DNA of 64,000 nt. Source: Manis javanica. Lineage: Eukaryota; Chordata; Mammalia; Pholidota; Manidae. The stretch is taken from the NCBI RefSeq assembly GCF_040802235.1, contig NC_133161.1:149039121-149103120 (forward strand). The letters are read 5' to 3'. The notes beneath the pieces are model-generated. The model made no database searches and was not told where the DNA came from. It saw only the letters and a list, made by a program, of their open reading frames with translations. The position numbers and the translations under genes were made by a program. This document shows, piece by piece, positions 47,538 to 59,000 of the stretch (its first letter is position 1; each line of letters begins with the position of its first letter).

Positions 47538-50500
47538 CTGAGGAAAGAGAAATGAAGGTGAGAAAAAAGGGAGATCAGGGCACACGGAGACCGAAAGGAC
47601 AAACAGAGGAACCAGCCGGGGTGTCAGCAGGAGAAGCTGAGTGAGTGAAGGGGAACAGGCGGCCTGTGGACCAGCACAGAGCAGGACTCTCTGCTTCAGC
47701 CTGTGTGCCCGCCAAGCCTTGTGCTTCCGCCGAGGGGCTGGGCTGGGAACAGCTGCCCCCACATGGGACGGCGGGAGGAGAGGGGCCCTGGACCTCGGCT
47801 CACGGTGAGCGGGAGATGAAGGGCTCTTCACGCCGGCTCCCTTTGTGTATTTACATGCAGGCACATCTTCGCACCAGCACGCTGAGCAGAGGCTGTGTGC
47901 CTCACTCTCTGATCTCAATGTCTCAGAGACACAGAAGCAGCCATCCTGGTGCTACTGCTGGGTGAGGCTCAGGACTGCTTGGCATCTGATGGCGCCATGA
48001 CCCCGGTACCCTCCACGACCCCACAGAAGTGGTCCTCCGGATGCTGCCGTGTGTGCCGAGCAGGGAAGATATTGTGAGCATTGTGTCCGTTCTCCCAGGG
48101 AAATGGGGTGTTAAAGAGGCCGGGACAGACCAGACAACACTACCCAGGTCCGCATGGAGAACCATTAGCGATGGTGCATCTGAGACATTCAGACACTGAA
48201 CGATCTTCCCTTTTCTACTGGAAAATATTCAGAAGTTGTCCCGGGAACAATCACAAAACAAAGTCCCCTTTGAGAGCTGGGTGAGAACTTGAAAAAGCTT
48301 CACTATCATTGTATCTCCAACACTGCCCTGACCTCCCAGGCGAGGGCGCTTCTCCAAACTGTGCGAGTGGCACGTCCCTGGGATGAGAGTGAGAGGCTAC
48401 CGACTGCGTGCTTCAGGGTCTGGTCAATCCAGGTGAATGCCTCTGTTTTTTGGCTTGAATTGTTTGCCCAATTGTCCATATTATTCTGGCAGAGGGATGG
48501 AGCTTTATGTGGTTTAACAACAGTACATTAGAATGCATTCAACTTGTACTTGTGATGTGACATCTGGGGGTGAAATGTGACTGCAGCCAACTCAAGGAGC
48601 TTCTTCTAAAAAGTAGAGACTCATTTTGGGTCTTCATACCCTGAAAGAAGTCATCTACTTTGCTTCATAGTATAAAGCAAATTAAGAGGTAACATTCAGG
48701 CAAGGAAATTCTGAAGGTATGTGGCTCAGTCATGGAGGAAAAGATTCACAAACTGTCCCCTCGCTTCTTTAGGGCAACAGCAGCTGATATCAGGGCAAGC
48801 AGAGGTGTGAGCTTCCCTCCCAGGAGTGTCCTGACAGCATGCAGACATCTGGCTAAAAATACACAAAACGGGTGTTTTCCCAGGTCGGAGCCCTGTTTGC
48901 AGCCGTGGCTCCTGCCTCACTGTCACGCACGTTTATGACCTGCTCACAAAGACCTTCCAGCAGGTGAGCCACGGTTCCTAACCAGGCAGCCCAGAGGCAG
49001 GAGTCCGTGAGGTGAGCGTGGTGTTGGCGGGTTTCTCCTGCTCACTCCTGTCTGACAGTCGTGCCCCTGAGTGTGGAGAGGTCATCAGGGAACCGAGGAG
49101 GCCAACACCATAACTGACCATCTCAGCGAATTTCAGGAGAGGAGCAGTGGGGAGTGCACGGCTCATGCCTGATCTCCCTGACCCGGGGCCCTGGCAGCAA
49201 GGACTCTGTCCAGCTTACCAGCTCGATCCTGTGCTTCTCTCCCTTGGGGTGAGGATGCCCTGTGACACGGGGGCAGGCTGTGCACCTGCACCCCATCACA
49301 GGAGGGGTAGCACTGCCCACGGCGAGATGAGCCAGTGGCAGAAACCAGTGCTTGGGGTAAGCACACGCTGAAGTGATGGCCGACTGTGTCTCCCCAAGTT
49401 GCTTCTGAAGAAGCAGGAATGGGAACTCAGAGAAGGTCCCTCCAAAACGTGTCCTCACTTTCTGGCATCAGTCAGCGGGTTTTGCCACACAGCATAAATG
49501 AGGGGGGCATCCTTCCAACTGTCCTTTTCCAGGATGGGTCTGGGGGTGACAGGATGCCCCTCAGGCTGGGCCTTCACTGTGGGGACTCTGTGCAAGGGAA
49601 GGTCACACCAACCAGCGTCAGTGAGAGTGGAGCGGCCTCGCACATCTGCTGCAGCGTGTGCTACCTCCTGAGCGGCTCAAGGTCTTCAAAAGGCCCTCGA
49701 CTCTGTCTGCCACAGTGCCCCTTATCCAAAATAAATTTGCTTTTCAAATTCTTTAAACCATGACTTTATCAGATGGTTGAGAAAACTTGACATTCTGTGC
49801 CAGTGGCAATGACTGTGGCTCCATCATCCATGGTCTCCTGGGAAGCAGGGCCGGCCCCACCATTCTCCAAAGCCTTCTTGGACTCTTGGTTAACGATTCG
49901 TTTTTGTACCAGCAGACAATAAACAACATGGCCTAAAGGTCTCCGTTTTTTAAAAAAATTACACATTGACCTTCACAAAATAGCAGCTGCTACAGAACTT
50001 CTCACCTTTACAAGGGCTGAGCTGGCAGTGAATAAAAACTACTTATGACCTTTGAGGTCCGAGACCTCGTACTCCCTGGGCTCTCGATGACCAGTGATTC
50101 AGCAGTCACACCCCGCTGCTGGTCAAAAACTCAAAGAGGCCTCTTCCCAGCCCCTGTCTGCAATGTTACTCAGCATTCACTTCCTGATAAAACCCAAAGG
50201 GCAGCCGCTGAAGGCTTGGATTCAGGAGCCAGGAGGCAGGTGCTCTCAGGAGAGCTGACCTTTCTGAACTTGCTCAGGGAGGAGCTGCCCAGAGCGGGCA
50301 GCCACGGGTGCTGCCTGGCAGCCCCAGCCGTTCTGCCTCCTCCCACAGCCCGACTGTTCAGGGACCTCGGCTGGGATGGTGTTTGGCTCCTGCTCCGACT
50401 CCGAGGCACCCACCCTGTGCCTCCTTGTCCCCGTTCCTGCCGCAGCCTTTCTGAATGAACTCGGAAAAGCTAAGCTTGTCTGAGTGCTTTCCAGGGGCAG

Positions 50501-51349
50501 GAAGCCCCGGGTAAAGGGGGTGAGCTTTCTGGGACCTCTTCTCCCATGCGTCTCTGGGTAACACCTCCCTCGGCCACTGTGAGCCCCGCCCGGGAGAGCC
50601 GGCCACAGGGCTGCAGGCTCCTCCTGTCACCTGTCTCTGCATGTGACCCCCGGAGAGTCACCCCCACAGGGCTACCAAGGGCTGGTCAGTCGTTCCTGAA
50701 CATGGAGATGCCACCACACGTGACCTCGTGTTAAAGGGCTGAGTTGACCGGGCCCAGGGTGCAACCCCAGCAGCTGCCTGCGGGATGTGTCCAGGACTTG
50801 GAGCCACTGACAACCACTGACGCTTTCTTGGGCTTCCCCAGGCAGCCCTCCAGCTACAGCCCAACAGACAGAGAGGAAGGGAGACGGGCTCAGCGGTTCT
50901 AGCACCTCAAAGCCAATGCGAAGACCCTGTAGCTTCTTTCTCCGTGCGGGGATGGAGCCCTTGGTGAGACTCTGGTTATTTTCTGCATCCTGGCCAGAGG
51001 CGAGGTGGCACGACAGCATGCTCCTCAGAGACCACCTGAGGCCTGCACCACGCGCAGCTCGGCAAGCGCTGCTGCCACAGGGGGATCACCACACACAGAC
51101 ACTAATAAATGGACATGATTTCAAAAGACACAAAAGTCGCATGCTCTAGAACAGGACAAGGGTTAGCCTCTTGGAGTATCCTAGGGATGTTAACAGGTGC
51201 ACAGCTAGGCTATGGTCAGTGTGGTTAGGCCCCGACGGTCTCATCTACTGCAGCCTCTAGGGGGCAAAAAGGGCCGAACTAAATTAAGAACTAGGACTAG
51301 CAGGTGTTAACACTATAGAAACAGGTGGCGGGTGTGAGGAGGCACTTAC
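47538..51349 (-). other. NCAM1: NCAM1 intron between MSDa and MSDb
   Basis: About 3.8 kb of intronic sequence. No repeat or further exon that I can name with confidence; short open frames only. Confidence 0.7.
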
Positions 51350-51364
51350 GTGGAGGAGGGCTAT
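51350..51364 (-). CDS. NCAM1: NCAM1 muscle-specific exon MSDa (15 nt)
   Basis: A 15-nt exon, ATAGCCCTCCTCCAC, between AAATGCAG and a consensus donor GTAAGTG. With the C left by exon 12 it reads His-Ser-Pro-Pro-Pro and leaves one C, which MSDb completes to Pro. The known human MSDa also encodes HSPPP in 15 nt. Such a small exon is hard to detect by similarity alone; the exact length, the flanking splice sites, the phase and the position upstream of MSDb support it. Confidence 0.93.
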
Positions 51365-52430
51365 CTGCATTTCCCACGGATGGAACGGACGAAAAGAAAG
51401 GGCAAGAGACAGACCCACGGAGAAAAAAACAAGATGTAAAGAAATGAATAGGATCCGGAGAGCACATGGAGTTGGAAACTTAAATTATCAAATGACGTCA
51501 AATCCAGAAAGAAGTGATTTCTGTAGAAGGAGACTGAGATGGGCCTTCCAGTTCAGGGAGAGGTGAGGGGAGTGCCTGACCGGCCCCTGCCTCCAAAGCG
51601 CAGGAGGCAGAGCCGGGGTGAGCTTTAGAATTCCAGGAATGGGAGGGCCGGGGAGCGGCGTGACCACTGAGGAGCCCGGCTCTGCCAGGCGCACACATGG
51701 TCCCCCGGGCAGCCCCGGGGCTGAGGAGAGGTGCTGGCGAGAGCAGGCCACCCGAGCCTGGCCGCTTATGGGGTGGGAGGGGAGACACAGCGGGCACGGT
51801 GTAAGGGGATAGGGGCTGGTGGGGGCGGCCAGAGATGGAATCCTGGAGGAGCTCACGGAGGAGGCCCCGAGGGAGGCAGACCCTGACGTGCGCCCCTAGG
51901 GTGCAGAGGGAGGGGAGGTGGGGGGCCAGATGCCTCCCCGAAGGCCCTTTCCCCTTCGTGCTGCGGAGTTTCGCCCCTGCTCACGTGTCCTGTAACAGTC
52001 TCCGTTTTCCTGTAACCTACTATCTCTGCTGCATCAAAAAACCACACCTAATTATGCGAGCTGCCACTGCCTTTCCACCCTCCTACTCCAAGCCACGGGG
52101 CACCCAGAGCCTTCAGCGAGCTGCGTCCCAAAGGCGGTCCCCACGTCCCCCCACCACACACCGCTGTGTCTCTCCCCGGCCCCTTTAGCAGCATGTCGGT
52201 GGTCCTCCCCCCTGGCTGTTAGTCGGAAGAGCTGGGCCGGCTGCCATTACAGTGTCACTAGGTCCTTTGGGGAAGAGGATAAAGGGATGGGTGCCAGCCG
52301 TCACCGAGGCCCAGAGAACTGGGAGGGGACTCGTAAGACAGAGACTGTCATCTGGATGAAGGACCAGGCCAGCCTGGGGCCCCCGGAGCAGCGGGCGGGC
52401 AGGGAAGAGGTGGGGCGGCCGTGTACTCAC
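51365..52430 (-). other. NCAM1: NCAM1 intron between exon 12 and MSDa
   Basis: About 1.1 kb of intronic DNA with G-rich plus-strand patches at 51540-51930. No other feature recognised. Confidence 0.75.
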
Positions 52431-52562
52431 GGACTGGCTGCGTCCTGAACTCGGAGGCGGCGCTGATCTCTCCCAGGCCCTTGCCGTTGAGGGCGGCCAG
52501 TCGTACGGCATACGTCGTCTCGGGCTTCAGGCCCGCGATGGTGACGATGCCCTCCATGCTGG
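52431..52562 (-). CDS. NCAM1: NCAM1 exon 12: second half of FN3 domain 1
   Basis: A 132-nt exon; acceptor CTCCCTGCAG|CCAGCATGG, donor CAGTCC|GTGAGTAC. With G from exon 11 it reads ASMEGIVTIAGLKPETTYA, then VRLAALNGKGLGEISAAS and EFRTQPV. The LKPETTYAVRLAALN Tyr-corner pattern is typical of FN3. The final C is the first base of the variable codon at the hinge (Arg, Gln or His depending on the next exon). FN3-1 is the domain the polysialyltransferases recognise. Confidence 0.97.
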
Positions 52563-54135
52563 CTGCAGGGAGAACGTGGGGTCACACAGGATGAAGCTCT
52601 ATTGGTGACACGGTGTGGCCACTGTGGGAAAGTGCGGGCAGGGCTCGGAAAATCAAACAGAACTGCCATTTGATCCCGCCACTCCACTGCTGGGCGAAGT
52701 TCCGATTCACACAAAAGAACTGAAACCGGTATTCACACACCCACATTGCTCACAATGGCCAAGAGGTGGGAACCCAAGCGTCCATCGGTGCATGAATGGA
52801 TAAGAGAAATGTGGCCTATATGTACAATGGAGCGTCACTCAGCTTTAACATGGAGTAAGGTTCGGGCAGCTGCCTGTGGACGGAGCTTGAGGACTTTACA
52901 CCAGTGAAATGAGCTGGTCACAGAAGGACAAACACTGTGTGTTCCCACTTAAGTAAAGGACTTAAAAATAGTCAGCTACACAGGGACAGAAAGGGGAATG
53001 GAGGTGACCAGGGCTGGGGAGGCGGGAATTGGGGTTGACTCTTTAATGGGTACTGGGCTTAGGATAATGAAAAAGCTCTGGAGATGGGTGGCAGGGATGG
53101 CTGCACTGTAACGTGAATGCACTTCATGCCACTGACCTGTGCACTTCAAAATGGTTAAAACAATACATTTTATCTTATATATATTTTACCAAATTAAAAA
53201 GTAATGAATTTATGTTAAAAAAGACCCCAAAACCCTGTTGGACAGATTGTAACATGGGATCAGCCTGCCACGAACTGGGTGTGAGGTTTCAGCGGGAAGT
53301 TAGGAAGGTAAAGGGATTGTTTTGCTCCAGACCTAATCCTGACTGTGCAGAAACCCCCTGGAACCCCCCAAAGCAGAAGGAATGAGGAAAGCTTTCTGGT
53401 GGAAGGAACTCTCAGTTAACTGGGTTGGAAGGTGTCTGAGTGCCTATGATACCGTGTTCTAGCCACTCTCGATCCAGCGTTTACCACATACCAGACCAGA
53501 ACTAAAACGGTCTACAGAAGCGAAGCACACTGGACTGGGTTACTCTGATTAGACTCAAAGGGGGAATCAGACACACACACTCTCAGTGCTCAGGGCAACA
53601 TGCACTGGGCTCAGAATCTTCAAACTGTAGTCACGCAATGACCACACTGCACACCTTCAGTGTGGAAACACACCCCAGGCCTGAGTTAACAGCAGCCTGG
53701 CAGGGCTGCCCCTCTATTACTTGGTTCTTAGAATAGCCGCAGGGCAGCTCCTTCCTGTACCAAGCAGGACTGGACCGTGACAGCAGAGCGCCTTGGCCCG
53801 CACCCGCAGGGTCAGGGCGGCCGGGCCTCAGACCCCCAGCACACCTCCTGCTGGCTTAGACGGCCCCATCCGTCCTGGGGCGTGGGACCAGGCTCTGGCG
53901 CCCCAGGGGGAGGAAGGCCGCTGGCTCTCCGTGAGACGTGATGATGCCCTGACACGAGGGTGACTGTGCAGGTGCAGCAGTGCGGACACTCGCACGGACA
54001 GCAGGGGTGGCTCCTGGCGAGCAGGCTGTGGTACCCTGCCCAGCATGCTGCCAGGGTGCGTGAACAGGGCTGAGTGCATGCCCTGCGGCGAGCGACTCAC
54101 CACTATCATGGCAATGGTGACTCTTCCCAACTCAC
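52563..54135 (-). other. NCAM1: NCAM1 intron 11
   Basis: Intron within the FN3-1 coding region (donor AAGAAG|GTGAGT, acceptor CCCTGCAG). Its left half is occupied by an old L1 3' end in the opposite orientation to NCAM1; the right half shows no recognisable feature. Confidence 0.85.
52640..53205 (+). mobile_element. Truncated L1 LINE (3' end)
   Basis: About 570 bases follow the L1 ORF2 end and 3'UTR: TGATCCCGCCACTCCACTGCTGGG, ACAATGGCCAAGAGGTGGGAACCCAAGCG, GATAAGAGAAATGTGGCCTATATGTACAATGGAG, AAATGAGCTGGTCACAGAAGGAC, and the 3' portion AACGTGAATGCACTTCATGCCACTGACCTGTGCACTTCAAAATGGTTAAAAC ending in TTTTACCAAATTAAAAAG. It is 5'-truncated and riddled with substitutions, so it is inactive. It lies antisense inside NCAM1 intron 11. 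Confidence 0.9.
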
Positions 54136-54306
54136 CTTCTTTGGCATCGAACCACCGGAAGTGCCACCCCTCCTCGCCCGCTGCTCTCCACTCAGCCTTG
54201 TACTTGAGGATGGGCACCCCGCCTGTGGCCTCGGGTTCATCAAACTGCACCTGTGCTGTGCTCGAGTAGGGCTCCACCTGGTCGATGGACGGTGAGGATG
54301 GGGTGT
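54136..54306 (-). CDS. NCAM1: NCAM1 exon 11: first half of FN3 domain 1
   Basis: A 171-nt exon; acceptor CCCCCAACAG|ACACCCC, donor AAAGAAG|GTGAGT. With G from exon 10 it reads DTPSSPSIDQVEPYSS, TAQVQFDEPEATGGVPILKY and KAEWRAAGEEGWHFRWFDAKE. The DEPEATGGVPILKYKAEW stretch is the FN3 B-C strand region, and its acidic patch is implicated in polysialyltransferase docking. The segment GWHFRWFDAKE differs from VWHSKWYDAKE in human at several positions; the rest is nearly identical. Confidence 0.97.
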
Positions 54307-54570
54307 CTGTTGGGGGGACACATATGGAGACCCAGGTGAGCCCAGCCTCAGACATGGCCCTCAATCGTGGAACATGTCTCGCGTTTCCTCTCACTCCAGG
54401 GAACGCTTCTCCCCCCTCCTGCCCTCCCAGCCCTCCTCACCGCATGATTCTGTCCTGACGCGCCCTGTGCCCATACCCTTGGGCCTCCCTGGGCCCTGCT
54501 TCCTGGCCCTACCTCCCTGTGCTCTCTCGGCATCACCGAAGGGCACAGAGCCGGCCGCAGGGGCACTCAC
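54307..54570 (-). other. NCAM1: NCAM1 intron 10
   Basis: Short intron between Ig5 and FN3-1 (donor GCAG|GTGAGTG, acceptor CAACAG). Nothing else seen. Confidence 0.9.
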
Positions 54571-54667
54571 CTGCTTGGACGAGGATGAATTCCAGAGACT
54601 CCTGCCCAACGCGGTTCACCGCGGTGCAGTTATAGTTCCCGAAATCACTCTCGGAGTCTGGGGTCAC
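54571..54667 (-). CDS. NCAM1: NCAM1 exon 10: second half of Ig domain 5
   Basis: A 97-nt exon; acceptor TTCCTGCAG|GTGACCC, donor AAGCAG|GTGAGTG. It reads VTPDSESDFGNYNCTAVNRV and GQESLEFILVQA. D-F-G-N-Y-N-C is the Ig D-x-G-x-Y-x-C signature, with the second cysteine of the Ig5 disulfide. The N-C-T sequon at that cysteine is the sixth N-glycosylation site of NCAM, one of the two that carry polysialic acid. The final G begins the Asp codon of exon 11. Confidence 0.97.
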
Positions 54668-55050
54668 CTGCAGGAAGAAGGAGCCCTTGGGCCACAAGTA
54701 CCCCCTGCAGTGGCCAGTGACTCGGGTCTTCATTCATTGGATTGAATCAGTAAAGAACAGAACCAGTAAGTCATGACTCATTAGCTCCAGCCCATCTTAG
54801 ACCAGAGAGAAAAAGGGCAGGAGGGCTTTTCTGCCATTTCTCATGGTGGAGAGGGTGCCCTGCCTCCCGGCCGTGACCTGGCCTCAGAAAGACAGGCGGC
54901 CGGCCTGAGCGGTTTCTCCTGCAGCCAACAGACCCACTGATCAGGACGTGCCAGAGAGGCCAGAGGGAGGGCGGCAGCTGCTTCCAGGGGCCTGTCCACG
55001 CTCGCACTGCGCCTTCTCCACCCTGCCCGTCTGTGCCCCCGCCCTCTCAC
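54668..55050 (-). other. NCAM1: NCAM1 intron 9
   Basis: Intron of 383 nt splitting the Ig5 coding region, in phase 0 (donor CTGGAG|GTGAGA, acceptor TCCTGCAG). No other feature. Confidence 0.9.
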
Positions 55051-55235
55051 CTCCAGGGAGCTGGCAGACTGGGTGTTGTAGATCTTGATGTTGCTGTAGT
55101 TGGAGCTTGGCAGCAGCTGACCGTCTCGGAACCACGAAATTGTGGCACTGGGGTAGGCAAACACCTCGCAGGTGATGTTCACCTGGTTCCCCTCCCAAGT
55201 GTACACAGCCACGGGGCCCTGCAGCTTGGGGGCAT
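55051..55235 (-). CDS. NCAM1: NCAM1 exon 9: first half of Ig domain 5
   Basis: A 185-nt exon; acceptor CATTGCAG|ATGCCCC, donor CTGGAG|GTGAGA. With T from exon 8 it reads YAPKLQGPVAVYTWEGNQ, VNITCEVFAYPSATISWF, RDGQLLPSSNYSNIKIYN and TQSASSLE. It carries the first Ig5 cysteine (NITC) and the Trp of the Ig fold (ISWF). Two sequons are visible: N-I-T and N-Y-S, the latter being the fifth site, which carries polysialic acid. QSASSLE replaces PSASYLE of human. Confidence 0.97.
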
Positions 55236-55872
55236 CTGCAATGAATGGCAGTGCCTGTCAAGGAGAGTGCACCCATGGGGGAGCCCCGCGCCCTGCCTCC
55301 CAGCCATGAAGCAGAGCCCATGCCTGGGTGTAGCAGGGGTATGGCCGTTTCAGTGTTCGTGTGAGCCGAGTGGGGAGCCTGCCACACACGCAGGCTTGTA
55401 ACGAGCCTGAGGACAGCAGAGCTAACTGGGACAGGGCTCTGAAACGCTTAGGGTCAGGAGCCACAAGGGGCTGCGTAGGGCTCACGGGGCACAGTCAGGT
55501 CCTGCGGGCTATTTCCCTCTCCCCCTACCTGCATGGCCCCTCCCTCCCTTCTCTCTCCCCACCTGCCCCTCCCTCCCCTCCCTCCGCCCACCTGCCCCTC
55601 CCTCCCCTCACCTATAGTCCCTCCCTTCCCCCACCTGTCCCTCCATCCCCCCACCTACCCCTCCCTCCCCCATCTGCCCCTCCCTCCCCTCACCTACACA
55701 GTCCCTCCCCTCCCTCCCCCCACCTGCACAGACCCTCCATCCCTTCTCCCTCCCCCAACCTGCCCCTCCCACCCCTCCCCTGCACAGCCCCCCCCACACC
55801 TGTCCCTCCCTCCCCTCCCTCCCCTCCCTGCCCCCACCGCAGGCCCTGACCCCACGAGCAGCCACCCCTCAC
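55236..55872 (-). other. NCAM1: NCAM1 intron 8
   Basis: Intron of 637 nt between the Ig4 and Ig5 exons. More than half is a C-rich low-complexity tract on the plus strand (listed separately), which directly follows the exon 8 donor in transcription order. Confidence 0.9.
55512..55850 (+). repeat. CCCTCCC/CACCTGCC-type low-complexity repeat (G-rich in the NCAM1 RNA)
   Basis: About 340 bases of loosely repeating CCCTCCCTCCCC, CACCTGCCCCTCC and CTCACCTACA units. On the NCAM1 strand this becomes G-rich with many GGGAGGGAGGGG runs, and with repeated GGTGAGG and CAGGTGGG motifs that resemble 5' splice sites. The copies vary in length and the array is irregular. Confidence 0.9.
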
Positions 55873-56023
55873 ATTGCACTTCCAGGTACAGGGCCCGGGA
55901 GTCCTGGCCCACGGCGTTGCTGGCCGTGCAGGTGTATTCTCCGGCGTCTGTGTACTGGATGCTCTTCAGGGTCAGGGACGACACACGCGCATGGCTCCGC
56001 ACCACCATGTGCCCGTCCAGAGT
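55873..56023 (-). CDS. NCAM1: NCAM1 exon 8: second half of Ig domain 4
   Basis: A 151-nt exon; acceptor CCTCCTGTCAG|ACTCTGG, donor GTGCAAT|GTGAGGG. It begins in phase 0: TLDGHMVVRSHARVSS, LTLKSIQYTDAGEYTCTASN, AVGQDSRALYLEVQ. D-A-G-E-Y-T-C is the Ig signature with the second Ig4 cysteine. The exon starts exactly where the optional VASE peptide is inserted (…EEK | VASE | TLDG…). AVGQDSRALY differs from human TIGQDSQSMY. The last base T pairs with AT of exon 9 to make Tyr. Confidence 0.97.
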
Positions 56024-59000
56024 CTGACAGGAGGGAAGGAGCGCGTCAGAGCCTGGGGCAGGGCGAGAGCTGGCAGACCAGGCCCTTGCGCGCCTGTGAC
56101 GGGTCTCATGTCCTCTCTGTGCCAACGCCTAACTCACTTTAGGTACCAGCTGGCGGGGGAGGCTCCAGAGAGCGCCACGGAACCTGGGTGTGTCCAGAGT
56201 GGGAAATGGGGCTTGGCGTGCGCCAAGCAGCCTAGACTATGTGCCAGGATTGGGGCAGGGACAGCAAAGTCCCCCCGACAACGTTTTTGGTGTGTCTAAA
56301 ATGGAAGCAAGGGCCTGGCCAGTGGACATTCCACCAACGACAGCCTTGCCTCGTGATTCTGGGGAACCTGCACACCCCATCCTTCTCCTCCAGCCGCCTG
56401 CCCGTCAGTCAGTCCCATGGTGTATGCACACAATGGGAAATCTGAATATGCCAAATGTAAGAAATGAGACAAGAAACCTACATTTCTGCAGATGCCTCGT
56501 CTTTCTGGGAGTTCAAGAGTAAAATGATCTCATTCAAGAGAAAGTCCGACAACCCAGGGCTCAGGAGCTGCCGAGCTGGAAAGGACTGGTCCCCTCTGCG
56601 GGGGGCGCAGCACAGAGAGCCCCAGGCAGGCTGCACCCCTTCAAACCAGAGTCACCACCGCTTTCTGGCCTTCGCTACTGTAACTGGCTCCCTTAGTCCC
56701 TGGGATTACAGTGATTGGTCAGAAAGGGGACAAGCATATGATCCCTGGGCAACAGGCCCTGGAATATTCCCTGGGGGCTTCCCCCTGGTCACTAAGTGGT
56801 GTCTGGGCATGTGGCCCAAGCTCAGACCGTTAGGAAAGCTGGTCATCCGAGGAAGGGGACTTGCCCCCGTGGCCTGGGCCACACTCTTCTCTCCAGCGTG
56901 CAACCCTCTGGAGGGACGGACAGTGGGTGCCTGCACAGGGCATCTGTCATCCCACGCGGCTGGGCCTCTGAACACGAAAGAGTGCCTGGCCTCAGGTCCT
57001 TGTGGTGCTGGGCTGGCAGCCTGACTGGCAGCAGCTGGCTCCGGAAGCTCCGAAGCAAGGCCCGCTGGCTGTGTGGAGCTGACTCGTGGACAGACCACTG
57101 AGGTCCCTTTACCACCACCGTGGCCATTCAAGCCTCATCCCACTGCACGTCTGGAAGCGAGAACAGGCCTGAATGCTCACCGCCTACTGCTGTGTGTGTC
57201 CCCTGCTCCTGAGGGGTGCCCAGGTGCCTGTGGCTCTCGGTGCCCATCTGACCTGAACAGCCGTGAGGCAGGCTGGATGGGAGGCCGCCACGTCAATGAG
57301 GGATGGCATCAGGCAGGTGTGGGGCACTCGGCCCTGAAGCCGGGACATCCAGTTCATTGAAGACACTGGGTCTGGGACCCCTTTTGTGGGCTGGCGGCTG
57401 TTGGCTGGTACACCCCTGTGGTGACTTTCCCGCCACAAGACCTTTATCCTTCTGTCTGAACTAGTGGTCTCTAAAGGGCTGACCTCGCCTGCTCATCACC
57501 CGCACCCCCACATCCAGCAGGACAGAGGCAGAAGGGACTCGAGGTCCACCTGGCCTTTCCAGTCATCATGGAGAGACACAGATTCCGCGGACAGCGACTG
57601 AACTGCGAGTCATCGTCACACAGCCAGGACGCGTCCTGGGGCCACCACGCACACGCTGAAAACTGACTGGCATCTTCAGGACCAGTAGAGCATGTCTGTG
57701 ATGGGAGAGATGCTCACCGTGTAGGCAAGAGCAGGAACGTCACAGACAAGAGGCAGTCTTCACGCAGAACCATCTAGAAGATGGCTGCAGAGAGGCTTGG
57801 GGGGTGGCTGACAGATGGCACACTTTCCTTCTTCTTCCTAGTCTCTTTCTTAAGTTTCTCTATGTGGAAATTTTTCCCACTTGATGAGGTCAACAGACCG
57901 GTAGGCAGCCCTCCTCAGAGAACCCTTGATTTACTGGTCTGCAGTGGGCCTGACGGCGGGAAGACCTACCAGGGGCCCCGGTCTCTCCCGGGGAGGGCGT
58001 GGACAGGCCGTCTCCCTCCGAGATGTTTTACTCGGGCACCAGGGCAGAGGCGGGAAGCGCCCCTACAAGTCCTCCTGGCCACGAAGGACACTGATGGCCC
58101 AGCCACACAGAGGAGGCAGGTGGGCTCCAGCAAGAACGGGAAGACCACCGTGGGCAAGAAGACGCACGAAGGGCAGGGGTCACACTCCTCTCATCAGAAC
58201 ACCCTGGGGCCCTTCTCCCAGGGAGAAAGGCTGGAGCTTTTTCAAGATTGCAGCGTGCAACTAGCCATGACCCAGCCCTTCCTTTGTGTCCACCTCTGAA
58301 TGAGACAAGCAGAAGGGACGCAACTTCTGGGCCCCAGGGTGGTGCTCACTCGGAAGGCGATTATGTCCAGAGTCAGATACTCAAATAAGGACACTTCTGG
58401 AAATTGGGTGAGGCGTCTGCTTTACTGGGGTAAACCTATTACTTCCACTTATAGTAAGAATTCTCTGCATATCTCCCTAATGCTCATGATAAATCTCCCC
58501 TGCTCCTCTGGCCAGGTCTAAGTCAGAATGGCATGGGGACGATGGACAGGCAGAATGTGATCCACGGCTGCCCAGGAGTGGCTGATAATTAGCCCCTCCT
58601 TGCCCCTCCCCAAGCCCAGTGGGCCCGTGACTTCAGGGCAATGGAACATCCATCCTGTGTGGCACTAAGTGATGAGAGGCAGCATTTCCACAAGGATGGG
58701 CACCCAGCTCCTGTCGCTGTGACATGGAGGAAGGCATGATTCATGGGGGCCTTACCATGAGCTAGAGATACCCACACAGTGTGTTCATGTGCAGAAACTA
58801 AGATCAGTGCTTGGGGACAGGCAGTCGACTTCCAGATATTAAGCAGCATGAAATATTTATATCCACATGAGTTACGTGTTCTGAGTAATTATCACTTCCG
58901 AAAGACTAAAGGGTCGATATACCTAATTAACGTACAGTCTACAGGATTGCCATAGTCTATGTTCAGGGTATTACAGTATCAAAGTTCCATCTGGAGAAGA

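Noticed and set aside
34888..52430. SEC (secreted-form) exon of NCAM1
   Set aside because: Known to exist in this intron in other mammals, but I could not identify a candidate from sequence alone and will not guess.
52640..53205. Possible coding gene in intron 11
   Set aside because: The sequence is the 3' end of a degraded L1 element with no intact frame.
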